From: Mermis nigrescens
Taxonomy: Eukaryota > Nematoda > Enoplea > Mermithida > Mermithidae
Direction: 5' to 3'
NCBI GenBank assembly: GCA_036768485.1
Contig: JAVLUZ010000608.1
Span: 198,501 to 262,500 of the forward strand
Length of the DNA: 64,000 nt
The notes beneath the pieces are model-generated. The model searched no databases, had not been told where the DNA came from, and was given only the letters and a program-made list of their open reading frames with translations. A program made the translations under genes and the position numbers. Shown piece after piece: positions 36,848 through 63,850 of this stretch. Position 1 is the stretch's first letter. Every line of letters starts with the position of its first letter.

Positions 36848-37047
36848 CATACCTGAGCGTGGGGGTTGGGGGTATGCACCCCCAGGCACCAAATACCCCT
36901 CACAGAATTCAATTTTTGAAATATTTTTGTTTCGCAATTTTTTAATGCCAATGAATGGTGCTCGGTGACCATTTTAAGGCCATTTTTTGACCTTTGAAAA
37001 ACCTTGCACCCCCCTCCTCCGCAGAACTTTGGTGCCGCCCACCTATG
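36848..37047 (+). mobile_element. Family A miniature element, copy 5
   Basis: A shorter 200-bp copy with an internal deletion, from CATACCTGAGCG to GCCGCCCACCTATG, and a perfect target duplication, CTGCGAAG, at 36840-36847 and 37048-37055. Confidence 0.92.
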
Positions 37048-37055
37048 CTGCGAAG

Positions 37056-40000
37056 GTAGCGTAAACTGAATCGCGAGTTTTATGATGAGGCTTTCCAATG
37101 ATCGATTGGCAAAACTGCCTTAGGCATGTTCAGATTTAGGGGGCGGGGGCGACCCCTGCCGTCATAAAGTATTTGGGCGCTGTAGAGAATGATGTGTATT
37201 TTTGTTGATTTTATCCATTTTTATCATAATTTTCCAAATTTTTCCTTCATACTCATTAATGACATTTACTGACTTTCTTTACGCTCTAAAAACTTTATTT
37301 TCACGTACTAAAGAGTTGTTTATGTTCAGAACAAGGATTTTTTAGTCTTTGAAACGATTTCCCAACTATTTTTTTCGGGGCTTTGCGCCGATTTTCGCAC
37401 TGATTTTGCGCATTTTTAGCAGAAAATTTTCGTAAATTTGTTTAACTTTTTTCTAAGCACAAATGATTCTGTTCGTCAAAAGATAACAAAAAACCAGAAG
37501 TTTAACCTTTTAGAATCCGCTCTATGATGCAGATTCAATTGATGTACGAGTATTTCAATTATGGAAAATGTAAGGCTGTAGGTACTCAAAAAAATCAGAG
37601 CAAAAATTTTTTCCCTGTCAAATTGTACTTATGTTCCCATTTGGGAACTTTGGCTGCTCCGAGTACATTTTTATAAAATTGTAGGTCCTGATATTGCAAA
37701 ACATACAAGAAGAGCTATCTTTTACAAAAGTTTAATAATACAATTATCCTAGAATGGTAAATTGTAAGTAGAAGGACCGCATGAGTGCGGTTTTGAGAAT
37801 TTTAAACCTTATAAAAAATAAAAAACCTAAGAAAACAAAGGAACTTAGTGGGCACCGTAACTCAATTTTTGCTTTTTTTGATAATTTTCCTTGGTTTCTC
37901 GATGCCAGTGAATAAAGCCTAGATTTGATAACCAAAAATCTGTATTATTCATCTGAATGTCCTTATTTTGGTCTTTTTTCGATTTCTGAAAATCCGTTGT
38001 TTTTCTGTTGTCTATGCCGTCGACCTCATGTCCATGCTCTCAAAATTTTGTATACTGCATCAATGTATGTGTAAGAAAGATCAGAAGCCACGGATCAATA
38101 GTCATTTAATAATGGGAAAATGGAGCGTAATACAGTCGTTTTAGTATATTTAGTACAGTAAACTTATTCCAGTTAATAAAAGGAATTAAATATCACAAAT
38201 TTACTGGATTCAGATATTTACCCATTAAAATCTTTCATTGATAGTCCGATAAACTCGCACTGAAATTGTTTTAGCATGCTTCTGAGATGCTACAAAATGT
38301 TTATTAAGTGTATAAAGTTTGATAAAATACATACAGTGCAAGTTCTAGAAATCATGAATACATTTGAATTTGTGCATAAATTTAAGAGAACTTGTCTTCG
38401 AGCCTCCAAAGACTCGTAGTCCTAGAAGTCAGTGTAGAAAAAAGAAACTAATATTAAAAGCTGAGTCACTTCTGCAAAAACACCTCAGTATTATTTACAG
38501 AGAGACTTGTATTTTCGCCTAAAAGACGTCAGAAATCAATATTGAACTACAAGGAATGCATAGCTGGTCGCTAAAGGGCACTGCTGAGGTTACATTTTCT
38601 GCCCACTAGATTTTAATCTCTTTCCAGAAATTTAACATTTTTGCACTAGGAGCCAACTTTCGCAAACAAGAACATCAATTTAGATTCAATCATAACTTTT
38701 GATGAACGGCCAAATTAATAACATCACACACAAAATGACCAGAAAGCCTCTGCAAACATGACTGCATGACATGTGGCCTAAAAATTTCTAAATATAGATT
38801 GGCAATATTCTAATTTCTAAACACGATAAATTTTTGGTATTTTGTCAAATTTGAGGCAGTATTGCAAGGCATATATTCTAAATTCAGCTTTATTATTTTT
38901 TCAGAGAATAGGCAAACATCTTGTTTTTATTTAAAACAAGTTTGATTCGAATTAAATCAGTACTTGCTTTGCTATGCAGTGAATTCTTAAAAATATGTCC
39001 CCGATTGCGAACGTTGGCCACTGAAAGGTTTGGACAATTTTGGACTTTATTAGGAAAATTTTGGTGTTTCGACCCCCATCTTCCCCTTGTCAGAAAATCC
39101 TAGATACGCCGCTGGTCTTAGACTTCTAATCTTCTTTTTAGCAGATTAGATTTTCAGCATAAAAACTCGAATCGATGAAGCAGACTAGCAGTTGCTTGAA
39201 AGAGGGCTTTTGCTAACCTCATCTGCTTTGAATTGCATATTACCATCAAAACAGATAGACTGCCGCATTTGTTTGAGAGCTTTTTGAAAAAGTAAGTGCT
39301 TTTAACTAATGAACAAAAATATGACCAGAACTTCTGGATAAAATCGTGGCTTCGAGATTTAGGCAATTAGGAGCCGGCATACGTAGCAGCAATAAAATTT
39401 TAGGAACGGGTACAAAATCTTTTAAAGGTTAATAGTTCCTGAAACGTAACCGTAAGGGCCATACATGTGCAGTATGGAAATTAAGGGAGGTCAGAACCGA
39501 AAATTTTCGAATAATGCCTTTTTGAGCTTAATCGCCATTGGCAAAGGTCAAAAATAGTGTTTTTAGACGGGCTCGTTAGGAAAAAACATTCAAAATATCG
39601 AAAAATGAAGTAAATTGAATACGATATATTCAGAAAAAGAGTATACGATGCGAAGCGCATAAAATTTGACACTTTTTGGCACGTTTATTGCGATTTTTCG
39701 GCGCAAGCATGTCGAATTCTCCATTGCGCCATATGCTAAATGATGACTATATTTTGGTCAATTTGATCAAATTTTTTAATATTGTTCGCGATTTTTTTAA
39801 TTTCTACTTTTAGAAAGAACTTGCAGCGTTAGAAACGTACAAAAGAGTGTCTTTGACGGATGTCCATCATTTTAAGGCCTAAATAGGTACTTTATGAAAA
39901 TGTTTCAGGGTTGACCAACAGATTTGTCATGCTGTACGAGAGACAAGTGGGTTATTAATTGTAACCATACTTGTTCTTAGGGGTGATCCCCACTGAATGG

Positions 40001-42065
40001 CTGCTGTGCTGACTCCCAGAATAATCGAACTACCGAAAAATCATAGACGCGCTTTTTTAAAATAGCTAAATTTTGGCCCAAAAGTATCAAATTTGCGCCA
40101 TATTCTCGTTTTTGACTATATTTTATTCAATTTACTCAAATTTTTTTTACATTTGTTCGAACTTTTTCAAAGCTTCTGTGATTTAAGCAGAACGAGTTTC
40201 GCCTAAAACGTCAAATTAGGAAGCGGAACAAAAGTTATTCATACTTAAAGTTTACAATCTGGTGGATGGTAGAAAAATACGTTTTCCATTTTTTCTTCGT
40301 CAATTTCTCGTGTTAGAAGTCGGGATAAGTCGGACTGGATAAAAATAATTTTTTTTACATTTGTTCGAACTTTTTCAAAGCTTCTGTGATCTAGGAAGAA
40401 CGACTTTCGCCTAAAACGTCAAATAATAGTATTTTAAATGTGTTTTCGTGGTTTTTTAGCCCAAAAAGGGCAGTTTTTAAAAGTTTCTTGTTGAATATCA
40501 GAATTTCCAGGCTGTACATGCTAGACGATTGTGATCCAAATGTTTTCCAAATCAACTCGTGTACTTTTCCGATCAATTTCAATAATATATTTATTTAATA
40601 CACGTTAGTGATCCATGCAAATATGAATATTTCTAAGGCCCGCTTATTTGGCGCCACGTGATTTTTCCGCACTACGTTTAGTTGTACATAGGTGCATCGT
40701 CGTAACATGATGTGAAAAACGAGATAAACGACTAAATGCCACGCGCTTCTTCGTTTTTCGCCCGTTTTTCCGAACATCTGAGTCAATGTGTACACATCGA
40801 CGCTTAATCTCTATCATTCATCGTACGAATGGCTATTTTTAAACGTCGTTATTATCCGTTTCTGTTGGAAAAATACACAAAATCTGACCTAATCTCATTT
40901 TATTATCGATTTGTAAGTTTATTTAGCGCATTTCTCCAGTTAAGCGCGTCAAAAAGTCGATTTATACGTTTTTTCGCTCGTTATTTGGTCGGAAAATCAA
41001 CCCGACGGTCGAGTTTTTGTGGGCGAAAATGCGGCTTTTTCTATTTTCCGTTCCGTGTAATAAGTGATTTTAATTTTGGTTGGTTGGTTAGGCAAATTTC
41101 TCTTTTCGAATCGGGATGCTCCATTTGATCGTCCTGTGGAACCGGCTTTTTTACTCTTCATTCGCCAAATTTCCAACCGATATCGTCGTATGGACGATTT
41201 ATTTCACTTTTTTCTTTATTATTGATTATAATTCTCGTTAAGCGCGTGTTACAGGGGACTTGACATTTCTTAATTTTTTCGTCATTGTTGATCCAAAATT
41301 GACTTTATCGAAAAAAGATGAAATATGAAACTAGATGGACGGAGTGCCAGCAAGAATTAATGTAATTAGGAAGTCGTGGATTTGGAACGGCGAAGGGCCG
41401 ACAAAATTGTTGAAAAAATCAAAATATGCCAAAAATAACCGGTCCATGGCAACTTACATTAATATTCATAGATATCCGCTTCATTAACCGCATATTTGAC
41501 TTGCATAAAAGTTTAAATTTTTACACTTATTGTCATTTTCTAATTCATTTCGCATCTTTCACGCCTCCTTATGATCTTATCGTATTTTTAATGACGTCAT
41601 CGTTGTTTTTTCGCGTGCCTAACTGCCAAAACCTCTTCGCATATTTTCCTAGTTATTAATTGGTTGTTTGACGTAGCATTATTTTTCCAGTAACATATTC
41701 GTCTTTTAGCAGTAAGTCATTTGTCGGGCGTTTCAATTTCATCTAAAAAATAGGAATATGAGTATGAGATAATTTATGATATATGATTTTTAATTTTTTT
41801 TAAAATTTACTTGACCATAACTTCGGCGGTTTTGAGAAAAAAGAGCATATTTACATTTAAATTAAATCGATTCGTGATATAAGGATTTATTAGAATTTGA
41901 TGAAATTTAGTCAAATTAAATCTTATAACAAAAATTTGAAAAATTTATAGAATTCTAAAAATTAAATATTTTACTCAAATTAAGATCGTGTTTGAAATAA
42001 AGCTTCTTTCTCCATATTAAGAACATTTATTTATATTTCTGGTAATTATATTCCGGTCAACTAGC
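37056..42065. other. Intergenic spacer between the two Oat copies
   Basis: No gene recognised. It contains decayed family E repeat pieces (about 37370, 39660-39900, 40060-40470) and a lone inverted hAT-type end near 39100-39117 (CCTAGATACGCCGCTG). 40600-42065 should hold the promoter and 5' UTR of the downstream Oat. Confidence 0.5.
40142..40424 (+). repeat. Direct repeat of ~75 bp, 206 bp apart
   Basis: ACATTTGTTCGAACTTTTTC..TTTCGCCTAAAACGTCAAAT occurs at about 40150-40216 and again at about 40356-40424 with few changes, inside family E-like sequence. Confidence 0.75.
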
Positions 42066-55861
<13,796 letters not shown>

Positions 55862-56191
55862 TTTTTTGAATTTCAGCATATTATCCAAGCGCAATCGTTT
55901 TATCGATTATTCATGGAATTTTTCATTTTTTGCGCTCAATAATTGTCTTTTTGCATGTTTTTTCGGGGAGTATCTTTGCGCGTAATCTCATGCATTGTGC
56001 AGTCTCTTCAATTTTTATTGTGATTTCTCTATGTTGTTTACATTTCTTGTCTTCGTTTGACTATCTGTTTTTCCGTCCTTATTAAGCTTATATCTACTTT
56101 TTTGCTTTTATCGTCGACTATTCTTGTTCATCATTTGAAGGGATGGAAACTTTGTAGGGAAAACGACAGGTCTCAAATTCTGTCTCGCAAT

Positions 56192-56416
56192 CATAGGTTC
56201 GCAGCATAAAATTCTGCGGGGGGGGGGGGTGCAAGATTTTTCGAAGTTAAAAAATGGCCTTAAAAATGGTGGTATGGCGAAAAAAACAATTTTTAAACGT
56301 TTCTCATTAAGCACTGTCCATTGGCATCAAAAATTGCGAAAAAACAAAAAAGTTTTAAAAATTGAACTCCGGGGGTATTTTGGTTTCTGGGGGGGATAAT
56401 CCCTCGCCCACGTGTG
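56192..56416 (-). mobile_element. Family A miniature element, copy 11
   Basis: From CATAGGTTCGCAGC to CGCCCACGTGTG, with a perfect target duplication, CTCGCAAT, at 56184-56191 and 56417-56424. Confidence 0.9.
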
Positions 56417-56535
56417 CTCGCAATGTGTCGAATTCGGAGGCTCTGGATGTGGCAAAAATCGCGAAAAACACGACAGAAACTAAATTTTGAGGTATACCTT
56501 TATCTGCTGGGGTATTTCGGATAATGCGGGTCTAA

Positions 56536-57049
56536 AACACATCTGGGCGCTGGGGATTTGGACCACACCTGGGCGTGGGGTATGCACCCCGAGAAACCAA
56601 AATACCCCCAGAATTCAATTTTTGAAATTTTTTTCGTTTTTTTGCAATGTTCTGATGCCAATGGATAGTGCTCGATGAGAAACGTCGAAAAATAGTGTTT
56701 TTTATCTATACCACCATTTTTAAGGCGCTTTTGTTTGACCTTTGAAAAATCTTGTACCCCCAGAATTTTGGTGCCGCCCACCTATGGTCAAAATGACCTC
56801 AAGAGCTTATATAAATGCAAAGATAGCGAGCGATGTTATTTCACAGCTTTTGGTCAATTTGAAGCACATTTGAAGAAAATTTTCAATTTTCATATATGTA
56901 CATACCTTGACTATCATTTTGCCTCATTTTCCAAGACAACCTCTGATTTGCTTGTCCTGGGGATTAGATAAAGCCGCCAGAATTATTTTTTTGTTTTTTT
57001 TCTTCCCGATTTTGCCATATTCCCTGGAATTTGGCTGCTGCCTATCTAT
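56536..57049. mobile_element. Family B element interrupted by family A
   Basis: The left end CACATCTGGGCG precedes, and the right end GCTGCCTATCTATG follows, a family A insertion. The part from 56787 (AAAATGACCTCAA..) matches 60260-60430 of the intact-looking copy at 60149-60597. Confidence 0.55.
56564..56786 (+). mobile_element. Family A miniature element, copy 12
   Basis: From CACACCTGGGCG to GCCGCCCACCTATG, nested in a family B element. No clear 8-bp duplication in the flanks. Confidence 0.8.
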
Positions 57050-57289
57050 GCTCTGTACGACCCCCGTCACTAACTCCCCATGGCTACATGCGGTAGGTTT
57101 ATACAAGTGTTGAAAAAAGGTAAAAATTTCAGCAAGTTAAAGATAATTCGCGAGATAAAGGATTTAAAATGATAGAGAAAACGCAAATTTGGTTGCTGAA
57201 TGTGATGTGCGCTAATAGCGAGGATGGTGAGTGAAAAACATCCAATCGAAGACACCCGCTTTTTATGGCTGGAGGACAAGAGCAAAAGC

Positions 57290-57456
57290 ACCTAAATTCT
57301 AGGGGTGGGGGGTGCGAGATTCTTCACAGGTCAAAAAATCGTCATAAAAATGGTTGTATGGCAAAAAACACCAATTTTCAACGTTTCTCATCGAGCACTG
57401 TTCATTGGCATAAAAAAATTTCGAAAAGGTTATTCTGGGGGTATTTTGGTTTCTGG
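57290..57456 (-). mobile_element. Family A fragment, copy 13
   Basis: Inverted orientation with the core GTTTCTCATCGAGCACTG and GGTATTTTGGTTTCTGGGG, but both termini are missing. Confidence 0.7.
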
Positions 57457-57537
57457 GGTTGAATTTTAAGTTTCATGCAAAAACGCGCAGAATTAGTGAA
57501 CAAATCGGCAGAAAGCGCTAAAGAAGCACTCTATCTA

Positions 57538-57706
57538 TAGTCCGTTTCACACAACTTCGGCCATAAGTTTTAAAACTATCTCCGACAATAAGTTGACAGA
57601 TTGCGATTATAGCATTGATCTGATATATAATTTAATTAACGTAACCATCGGCTTATTGTCGTTGAATTCTTAGAATTTATGCACGAAGTTATGTGAAACA
57701 GATGCC
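57538..57706. mobile_element. Family D miniature element
   Basis: The ends TAGTCCGTTTCACACAACTT and inverted CATCTGTTTCACATAACTTC are similar over about 20 bases. The core GACAGATTGCGATTATAGC is shared with about 19840-19946 and 47353-47455. It directly abuts the SINE copy. Confidence 0.6.
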
Positions 57707-57905
57707 ACATTAGTGATAGAGGACGCTGGCTGAAGGCAAAACCGGTGTCAGCTGGTGTTGAACCAGCCAACCTTTATCAGCGCCGACTCACAGCACAGCT
57801 GTGTTACCAACTGCGCCAAGACCGGTTCCCTCGCTTGAGAACGTTTGTTCCTTATATGCTGTGAAATAGAGTATCAGCTGTTACGGCAGCTGTCATCCTT
57901 GACAC
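57707..57905 (-). mobile_element. tRNA-derived SINE-like repeat, copy 2
   Basis: Same repeat as 7630-7841. The tRNA-like part (57823 down to 57744, 80 nt) has box A TGGCGCAGTTGG, a perfect T-arm (GCTGG..CCAGC) and box B-like GGTTCAACACC. The acceptor stem pairs in only about three positions, so it is unlikely to be a functional tRNA. Confidence 0.7.
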
Positions 57906-58113
57906 AGAATATAACTTTGGGATTTTTGAAAAAATTTATAGTGCCTAGAAAAAAGTTTTAAAGTTAGTTGTGATATTCTACAGTATATCGAGTTATGATG
58001 AGACGCACGCCAGTGTGAAGTCGCATTACTGTATCACAATTGTAAACCACATTTGTAGTCTGATTCAAGCGGATTAAATTCAAAATAAAACGGCAAAGTT
58101 GAATGAAACCGAC

Positions 58114-58140
58114 TTTATTTTGTAGCTGAGATATTTTATT
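58114..58140 (-). promoter_or_regulatory. Two polyadenylation signals (AATAAA)
   Basis: On the minus strand AATAAA occurs at 58140-58135 and 58119-58114, about 44 and 65 nt after the stop codon at 58184. That is a normal position for the 3' end of the gene described next. Confidence 0.65.
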
Positions 58141-58183
58141 AGATCTCTTTATAAAACACACATTGAAACAAAGCAGTATTCGG

Positions 58184-58317
58184 TCATGACATTCCGTCAA
58201 CGTGTTCATCGTCGTAGCCCGAGGCGATTCCTTTTCGACCCTCTTTGACCTTTCTCACCGGCGTCTGACCAATCTTCTCTTCCAGCCCTTTCCAGGTTCG
58301 ATTCTTGAAACGGTCCT
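58184..58317 (-). CDS. Unrecognised gene, terminal exon
   Basis: 43 codons and stop. A strong pyrimidine-rich acceptor precedes it, and AATAAA signals follow. Confidence 0.7.
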
Positions 58318-59893
58318 CTGCAGGAAAAAGCAGCGATCAGACCAGGCAGAGACCATAACGCAGAAAGAACGCTGCTGTCCTAAGCGTTTTTACTTATCTT
58401 TTGCCTAAAAAATCTTCATTTTGACCATATTTTTTTAATTTTTTTAGCGAAATTCTTGTTCTAGAAAGAAAGATCAACTGTAGGTGCGCCTAAAAATTGT
58501 GTTTTGACGTATATTTATCGTTTTTAAACCGAAAATGCGCTTAAGAAAAATTTTAGGTTCTAAACCCCCTCACAAAAAATTACTACATTGTGCACGCAGA
58601 CATTTAAGGGGGATTGGGATCCCCACACGTAAGCGTGGGGGGTATGCACCACCCAAAAGGCCGATACTCCCCAGAAACCAAAATACCCATTTTTAATGAA
58701 TTTTTTGTTTTTTTTCGCAATTTTTTCATGCCAATTGATGGATAGTGCTCGATGAGACACGTTGAAAAATTGTGTTTTTTCGTCACACGACCATTTTTAA
58801 GACCATTTTTTGACCTTTAAAAAAATTTTGCACCCCCACCTCTTCCCCAGAAGTTTGGTACTGCTCACCTCCATCCTCTCCGAAGCCAGAAAATTTTTGA
58901 CGCCCCATTTTCGGAAAAAAAATCAAATTTTTGGAATTTTTGGGATTTTCAGGCGTTTTTTTGGCCGTTTTTGGTTAAAAATTTTAGGTCTATTACCCAT
59001 CCCCTTTAAAATGGCCGCGGACACCCACCCTAAATTCCGAGCCGTTATATGTATGTGTGCAAGTATGATGGCCATACGTGGGCGTGGAGTGGTTTGGGGT
59101 ATGCACCCCCAGAAGATTGAATACCCCCCAATTCAATTTTTGAGAATTTTTTCGTTTTTTTTGCAATTTTTTGATGCCAATGGATAGTGCTCGATAAGAA
59201 ACGTTAAAAAATGAATTTTTTCGCCATACCACCATTTTTAACGCCATTTTTTGACCTATGAAAAATCTTGCACCTCCAGAATTTTGGTGCTGCCCACCTA
59301 TTTTATGATCGCGCTAAATTTCGAGTGAACGATTTTTTTGCTTTTGTACAAATACTAGATTTCCTCTTGTTACAATTCGAATGCATTTATCGCGTCTCAA
59401 AATTTATGACGACTTTTAATAAAATAGTGTCATTGCAGTCAACACATATGAAGATCATTTTATACTTAATATATTGGCTAATTTTTTATTTATCACATAA
59501 TTCATATCTGTTTAAACAAAATAACATCACACTTTTATCATTTTATTTCGGCGGAAATAATAAACCCACGGCAATGCCAACATGGCTAACTAAACGAGAT
59601 TTCAAAAATATAACTGGTTTAGGAAATCATTGAAATTAATGAAATTAGGCGAAAATTTAGGGTAATCAATAAAATTTACTAAAATTAAAGTCATTTAAAA
59701 AGTTTGAAATCAATTTTTTTACCTGCCGTAACTGGTTGAATCTGATAGGCTTCGCTCCGCCTAATCAACGAATAATCGTCGTTAGAAAAGTCCGAAACGT
59801 GCAAATTTCTCAAACGGCCGCCAGTAAGCGAAAAATCAGTCTCCGGATAAGAACCATTCTGGTCACTTTTTATAGCATCGTTGGCGGAGGTGT
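58184..59893 (-). CDS. 3' end of an unrecognised gene, last two exons
   Basis: On the minus strand, exon 59893-59723 (171 nt, acceptor TTATTAAG, donor G|GTAAAA) joins exon 58317-58184 (134 nt, acceptor TTTTTCCTGCAG, stop TGA). The first exon ends with one base of a codon and the second begins with two, so the frame continues exactly. The C-terminal 100 residues contain DFSLTGGRLRNLHVSDFS, DDYSLIRRSEAYQIQPVTAE, WKGLEEKIGQTP and a basic stretch VRKVKEGRKG before an acidic end. It is hydrophilic and without a membrane segment, so it may be a cytoplasmic tail or a nuclear protein end. GC content is higher than in the flanks. I do not recognise the family. Upstream exons should lie at higher coordinates, possibly beyond the window. 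Confidence 0.7.
58430..58560. repeat. Family E fragment
   Basis: TTTTGACCATATTTTTTTAA, TTCTAGAAAGAAAGATCAAC and GCGCCTAAAAATTGTG resemble the 3' part of family E copies. Confidence 0.4.
58624..58871 (+). mobile_element. Family A miniature element, copy 14, decayed
   Basis: From CACACGTAAGCG to CTGCTCACCTCC, with the family core. No target duplication recognised. In the intron of the minus-strand gene. Confidence 0.75.
59073..59304 (+). mobile_element. Family A miniature element, copy 15
   Basis: From CATACGTGGGCG to GCTGCCCACCTATTTT, with target duplication ATGATGGC/ATGATCGC (7 of 8). In the intron of the minus-strand gene. Confidence 0.85.
59723..59893 (-). CDS. Unrecognised gene, penultimate exon
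   Basis: 56 codons, entered needing one base and leaving one base. The opposite strand also has an open frame, but only the minus strand has matching splice sites. Confidence 0.65.
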
Positions 59894-60148
59894 CTTAATA
59901 AAAGCAACTTTACGATAGCCTTGCGTTAAAGATTTAAAAAAAATTTTAATTATTTAAAAATGCTTCATTTCAATTTTTTCTTTTCCCACTTTACGCGAAT
60001 TAATTCAGTGGGATAACGAAAAACGGTAGAAAACATTTATTCAATTTGACAAAAAGAAGAAATTCATTAAAAAGCTCTAGTATTTATTTAATCTTAAATT
60101 TAGAAATAATCAATGGAGGATTAAAGTGGGAAGTGGCAAAGTATGACT

Positions 60149-60597
60149 CACAAATGGGCGTGGAGGGTTTTGGGGGTTTGGGCCATAGATACAAAGCATG
60201 GCCGATCTGCAGGGGGGTCAGCCGGTTTGAGAGGGGTCAAAAATTGAGCTTCTTTGGGCCAAAATGACCTCAAAAACGGGTATAAACGCTAGAATACCGT
60301 TAAAACTATGTTATTACTCAGTTTCTGGTCAATTTGAAGCACTTTTGAAGAAAGATTTCAATTTTTATCCATTTTTAGCCTTCATTTTGCCTCATTTTCC
60401 CAACAAAAGGTTCCATTCTTCTATTCTGGGGATACTCTAGACCCCCAACACCTCACGTGCATGTCTGGTATGGACCCCAAAATCCAGCGGACCCCCTCTA
60501 CAAAAAAATCGATAGACCCCCCACAATTGAATTTCGGTGCTATCATTAGTAATTTGGCCCCACCCGGACCCCCAGAATTTGGTTGCTGCCCTTGTAT
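60149..60597. mobile_element. Long family B element
   Basis: From CACAAATGGGCGTGG to TTGCTGCCCTTGTAT, 449 bp, with target duplication GTATGACT/TTATGACT (7 of 8). It contains the segment shared with 56787-56960 and the GACCCCCAGAATTTGGTTGC end shared with 12325-13937. Confidence 0.75.
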
Positions 60598-61389
60598 TTA
60601 TGACTCGGTGGTCAGGGCCGAAATTCCCAAAAAATTTAACTGTCAAAACTTATAGTACGGAAAAATTTATATTTCAATGTTTTCTAATTTTTGAAAAAAT
60701 ATGCAGAAAAGCGAAATAATTTTAAGAATGAAATTATGGTAGATCTGTAAGCGCTTTTTGTTTTTTCCCGGATGCTATTCCATGTCCATTCTTGTCCTAC
60801 AACTTGGTTTTACATAAATACTGGAATAAAAATAAATTAAAATTTAAATAAAACTCGCACTTCCTATTTTTTAATGATTCATGAACATTTATTAATTTTT
60901 GATTTTTTAAAAATAAATACTTTGAAATTTTTTAGCGTCGAAGTTAAGTTGAGATTGCCTGACTTTCTTGGCTGCCAAAAGGCGTATTGTTTACGCTAAA
61001 ACCGCATTTCTTTTATGTGACTAACAACATTTTATAGTTTATAGAAGCTTCTCAAGGGCGGAAACTGAGCACAGTTTATTGTAATAACACGTAATTTTAT
61101 TTAATCAATTTATTTAAATTAATGAATCATTTTATTTTATATATAGTTTTACTTATTCTTACTTTACCTGCGTTCGTAGTTTTCAAAAATTTTTACATTG
61201 TATGTGCTCTTGTGCTAAAATTTAGCAACATGCTGAAATTTTCAGAAAAAGTGGTGACTTATTCAGCGGCATAGCTGGCCTTCTGATTTTGGAGGGGGGG
61301 CAAAAGTTTTGAAGTTGAATATATAAACACCTAATTATGGATTAGGGAAAGATAATAGTGTTTTTGAGCTGTTCTCAACAAGATCTAAC
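60598..61389. other. Spacer, no feature recognised
   Basis: AT-rich. Short minus-strand open stretches near 60960-61020 could be further exons of the minus-strand gene, but splice sites are weak and I do not call them. Confidence 0.4.
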
Positions 61390-61612
61390 CATACCTGGGC
61401 GGGTGGGTATGCACCCCCAAGAAACCAAAATACCCCCAGAGTTCAATTTTCGGAATTTTTTTGTTTTTTTCGCAATTTTTTGTTGCCAATTTATAGTGCT
61501 CGATGAAAAACGTTATAAAATGGTGTTTTTTCGCCATACCACCATTTTTAGGGCATTTTTTGACCTCTGAAAAAATCTTGCACCCCCAGAACTTTGGTGG
61601 CGCCCACCTATG
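61390..61612 (+). mobile_element. Family A miniature element, copy 16
   Basis: From CATACCTGGGCG to GCGCCCACCTATG, with a perfect target duplication, GATCTAAC, at 61382-61389 and 61613-61620. Confidence 0.93.
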
Positions 61613-62078
61613 GATCTAACACGTTAGAGAAGAAAAATCTTCCAAAAAAATCAAATTTGATTCCAGTTATATAAAACAATTGTACACAAAAGATAAGACC
61701 CAAAACTTTCGGGCTCATCGGTTGAAAACGTTTGCTAAGATCTATTCAAGCGGTCTTTCAGATACTCCTTAAGAATTTCCATTATTTTCTTATTTGACCC
61801 TCGTAAAAAAATTTATTTTTCCAAAATTTTGAGGGGTTAGGGAGGGACTAGTCTCCCCCAGATCCCAACAGCTACGTCACTGGACTTATTACTGAGATGC
61901 TTCAGTTTACCCCGTATGACATAAACTTTTTGACGATAATGCCAGCCGGGAAGCATAAAATTTGAGAAATCTAAGCCAAAAAATTAGCATACTCTTGTCA
62001 AGAAATTTCTCATTATTTCTCAATTTCGCAGGTAACTTGAAAGTTTTCGAACTCGGTTACAAAATTTGAAGAGATGCA

Positions 62079-63228
<1,150 letters not shown>

Positions 63229-63760
63229 CAGTGCCGCTTAAAAGTTTACGCACCCCTTCGCAAAATCGCATTTTAGCATTTATTGACTATTTTTCTGCAC
63301 TAATAGGAATAAAACGAACTTGAAGCACTTGGAGTGACTTTTATTCAAATTCGGGACATAATTTCATGCATTTACATGATTTAAAAACTAGTAGGGCCAC
63401 CTTTTGTACCAACAGTAGCCTGGAAAAGCAAACATACAAAATACGCTTTTTTTTCTAGTTATTCGCGTTCAAGCTTTGTTTTCATTAATTCTTTTCGATT
63501 TTGGATGAAAGTTTTGTTTGATTAGTATATATTTCAAAGCACGCCATAAAATTTCAATCAGATTTCAGACGGTTGATTGGAATCACGTGTCAACTAATGA
63601 CTTCATTTTTAAAGTAAAAAGTTTCATTGACACTATGCACTGCTTCATGTTTTAAATTGTTTTATCGTAGTGAAATCCGTTTTTTATTCACTCCAATTGA
63701 GCGCTCTAGACTTAATACTACATTGAATGTTCTTCTAGGAAATTAAAGTAACTGATTTGC
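63229..63760 (-). mobile_element. Decayed Tc1/mariner-type transposon
   Basis: The left end CAGTGCCGCTTAAAAGTTTA follows a TA dinucleotide (63227-63228), as in Tc1 elements. On the minus strand the C-terminal transposase signature survives: NLIEILWRALK at about 63532-63570, preceded by an in-frame stop, and GTKGGPTSF followed by a stop at 63383-63381. The catalytic and DNA-binding parts are unreadable, and the other end is not found, so it is truncated or very decayed. Confidence 0.75.
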
Positions 63761-63850
63761 AGTAAATTTGGGATACCTTATTAAGGACGAAAAGCAAACG
63801 TTTCATATCATCAGCGCATTGAAAACACCCGTATTAAAATGGGACAGCCT

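Noticed and set aside
40829..41128. 99-codon open frame upstream of the downstream Oat
   Set aside because: Phe- and Arg-rich composition typical of translated AT-rich DNA; no homology recognised. It may overlap the 5' UTR or promoter.
57744..57823. Functional tRNA gene
   Set aside because: Box A and B are present, but acceptor pairing is poor and the same flanks recur at 7.6 kb, so a tRNA-derived repeat fits better.
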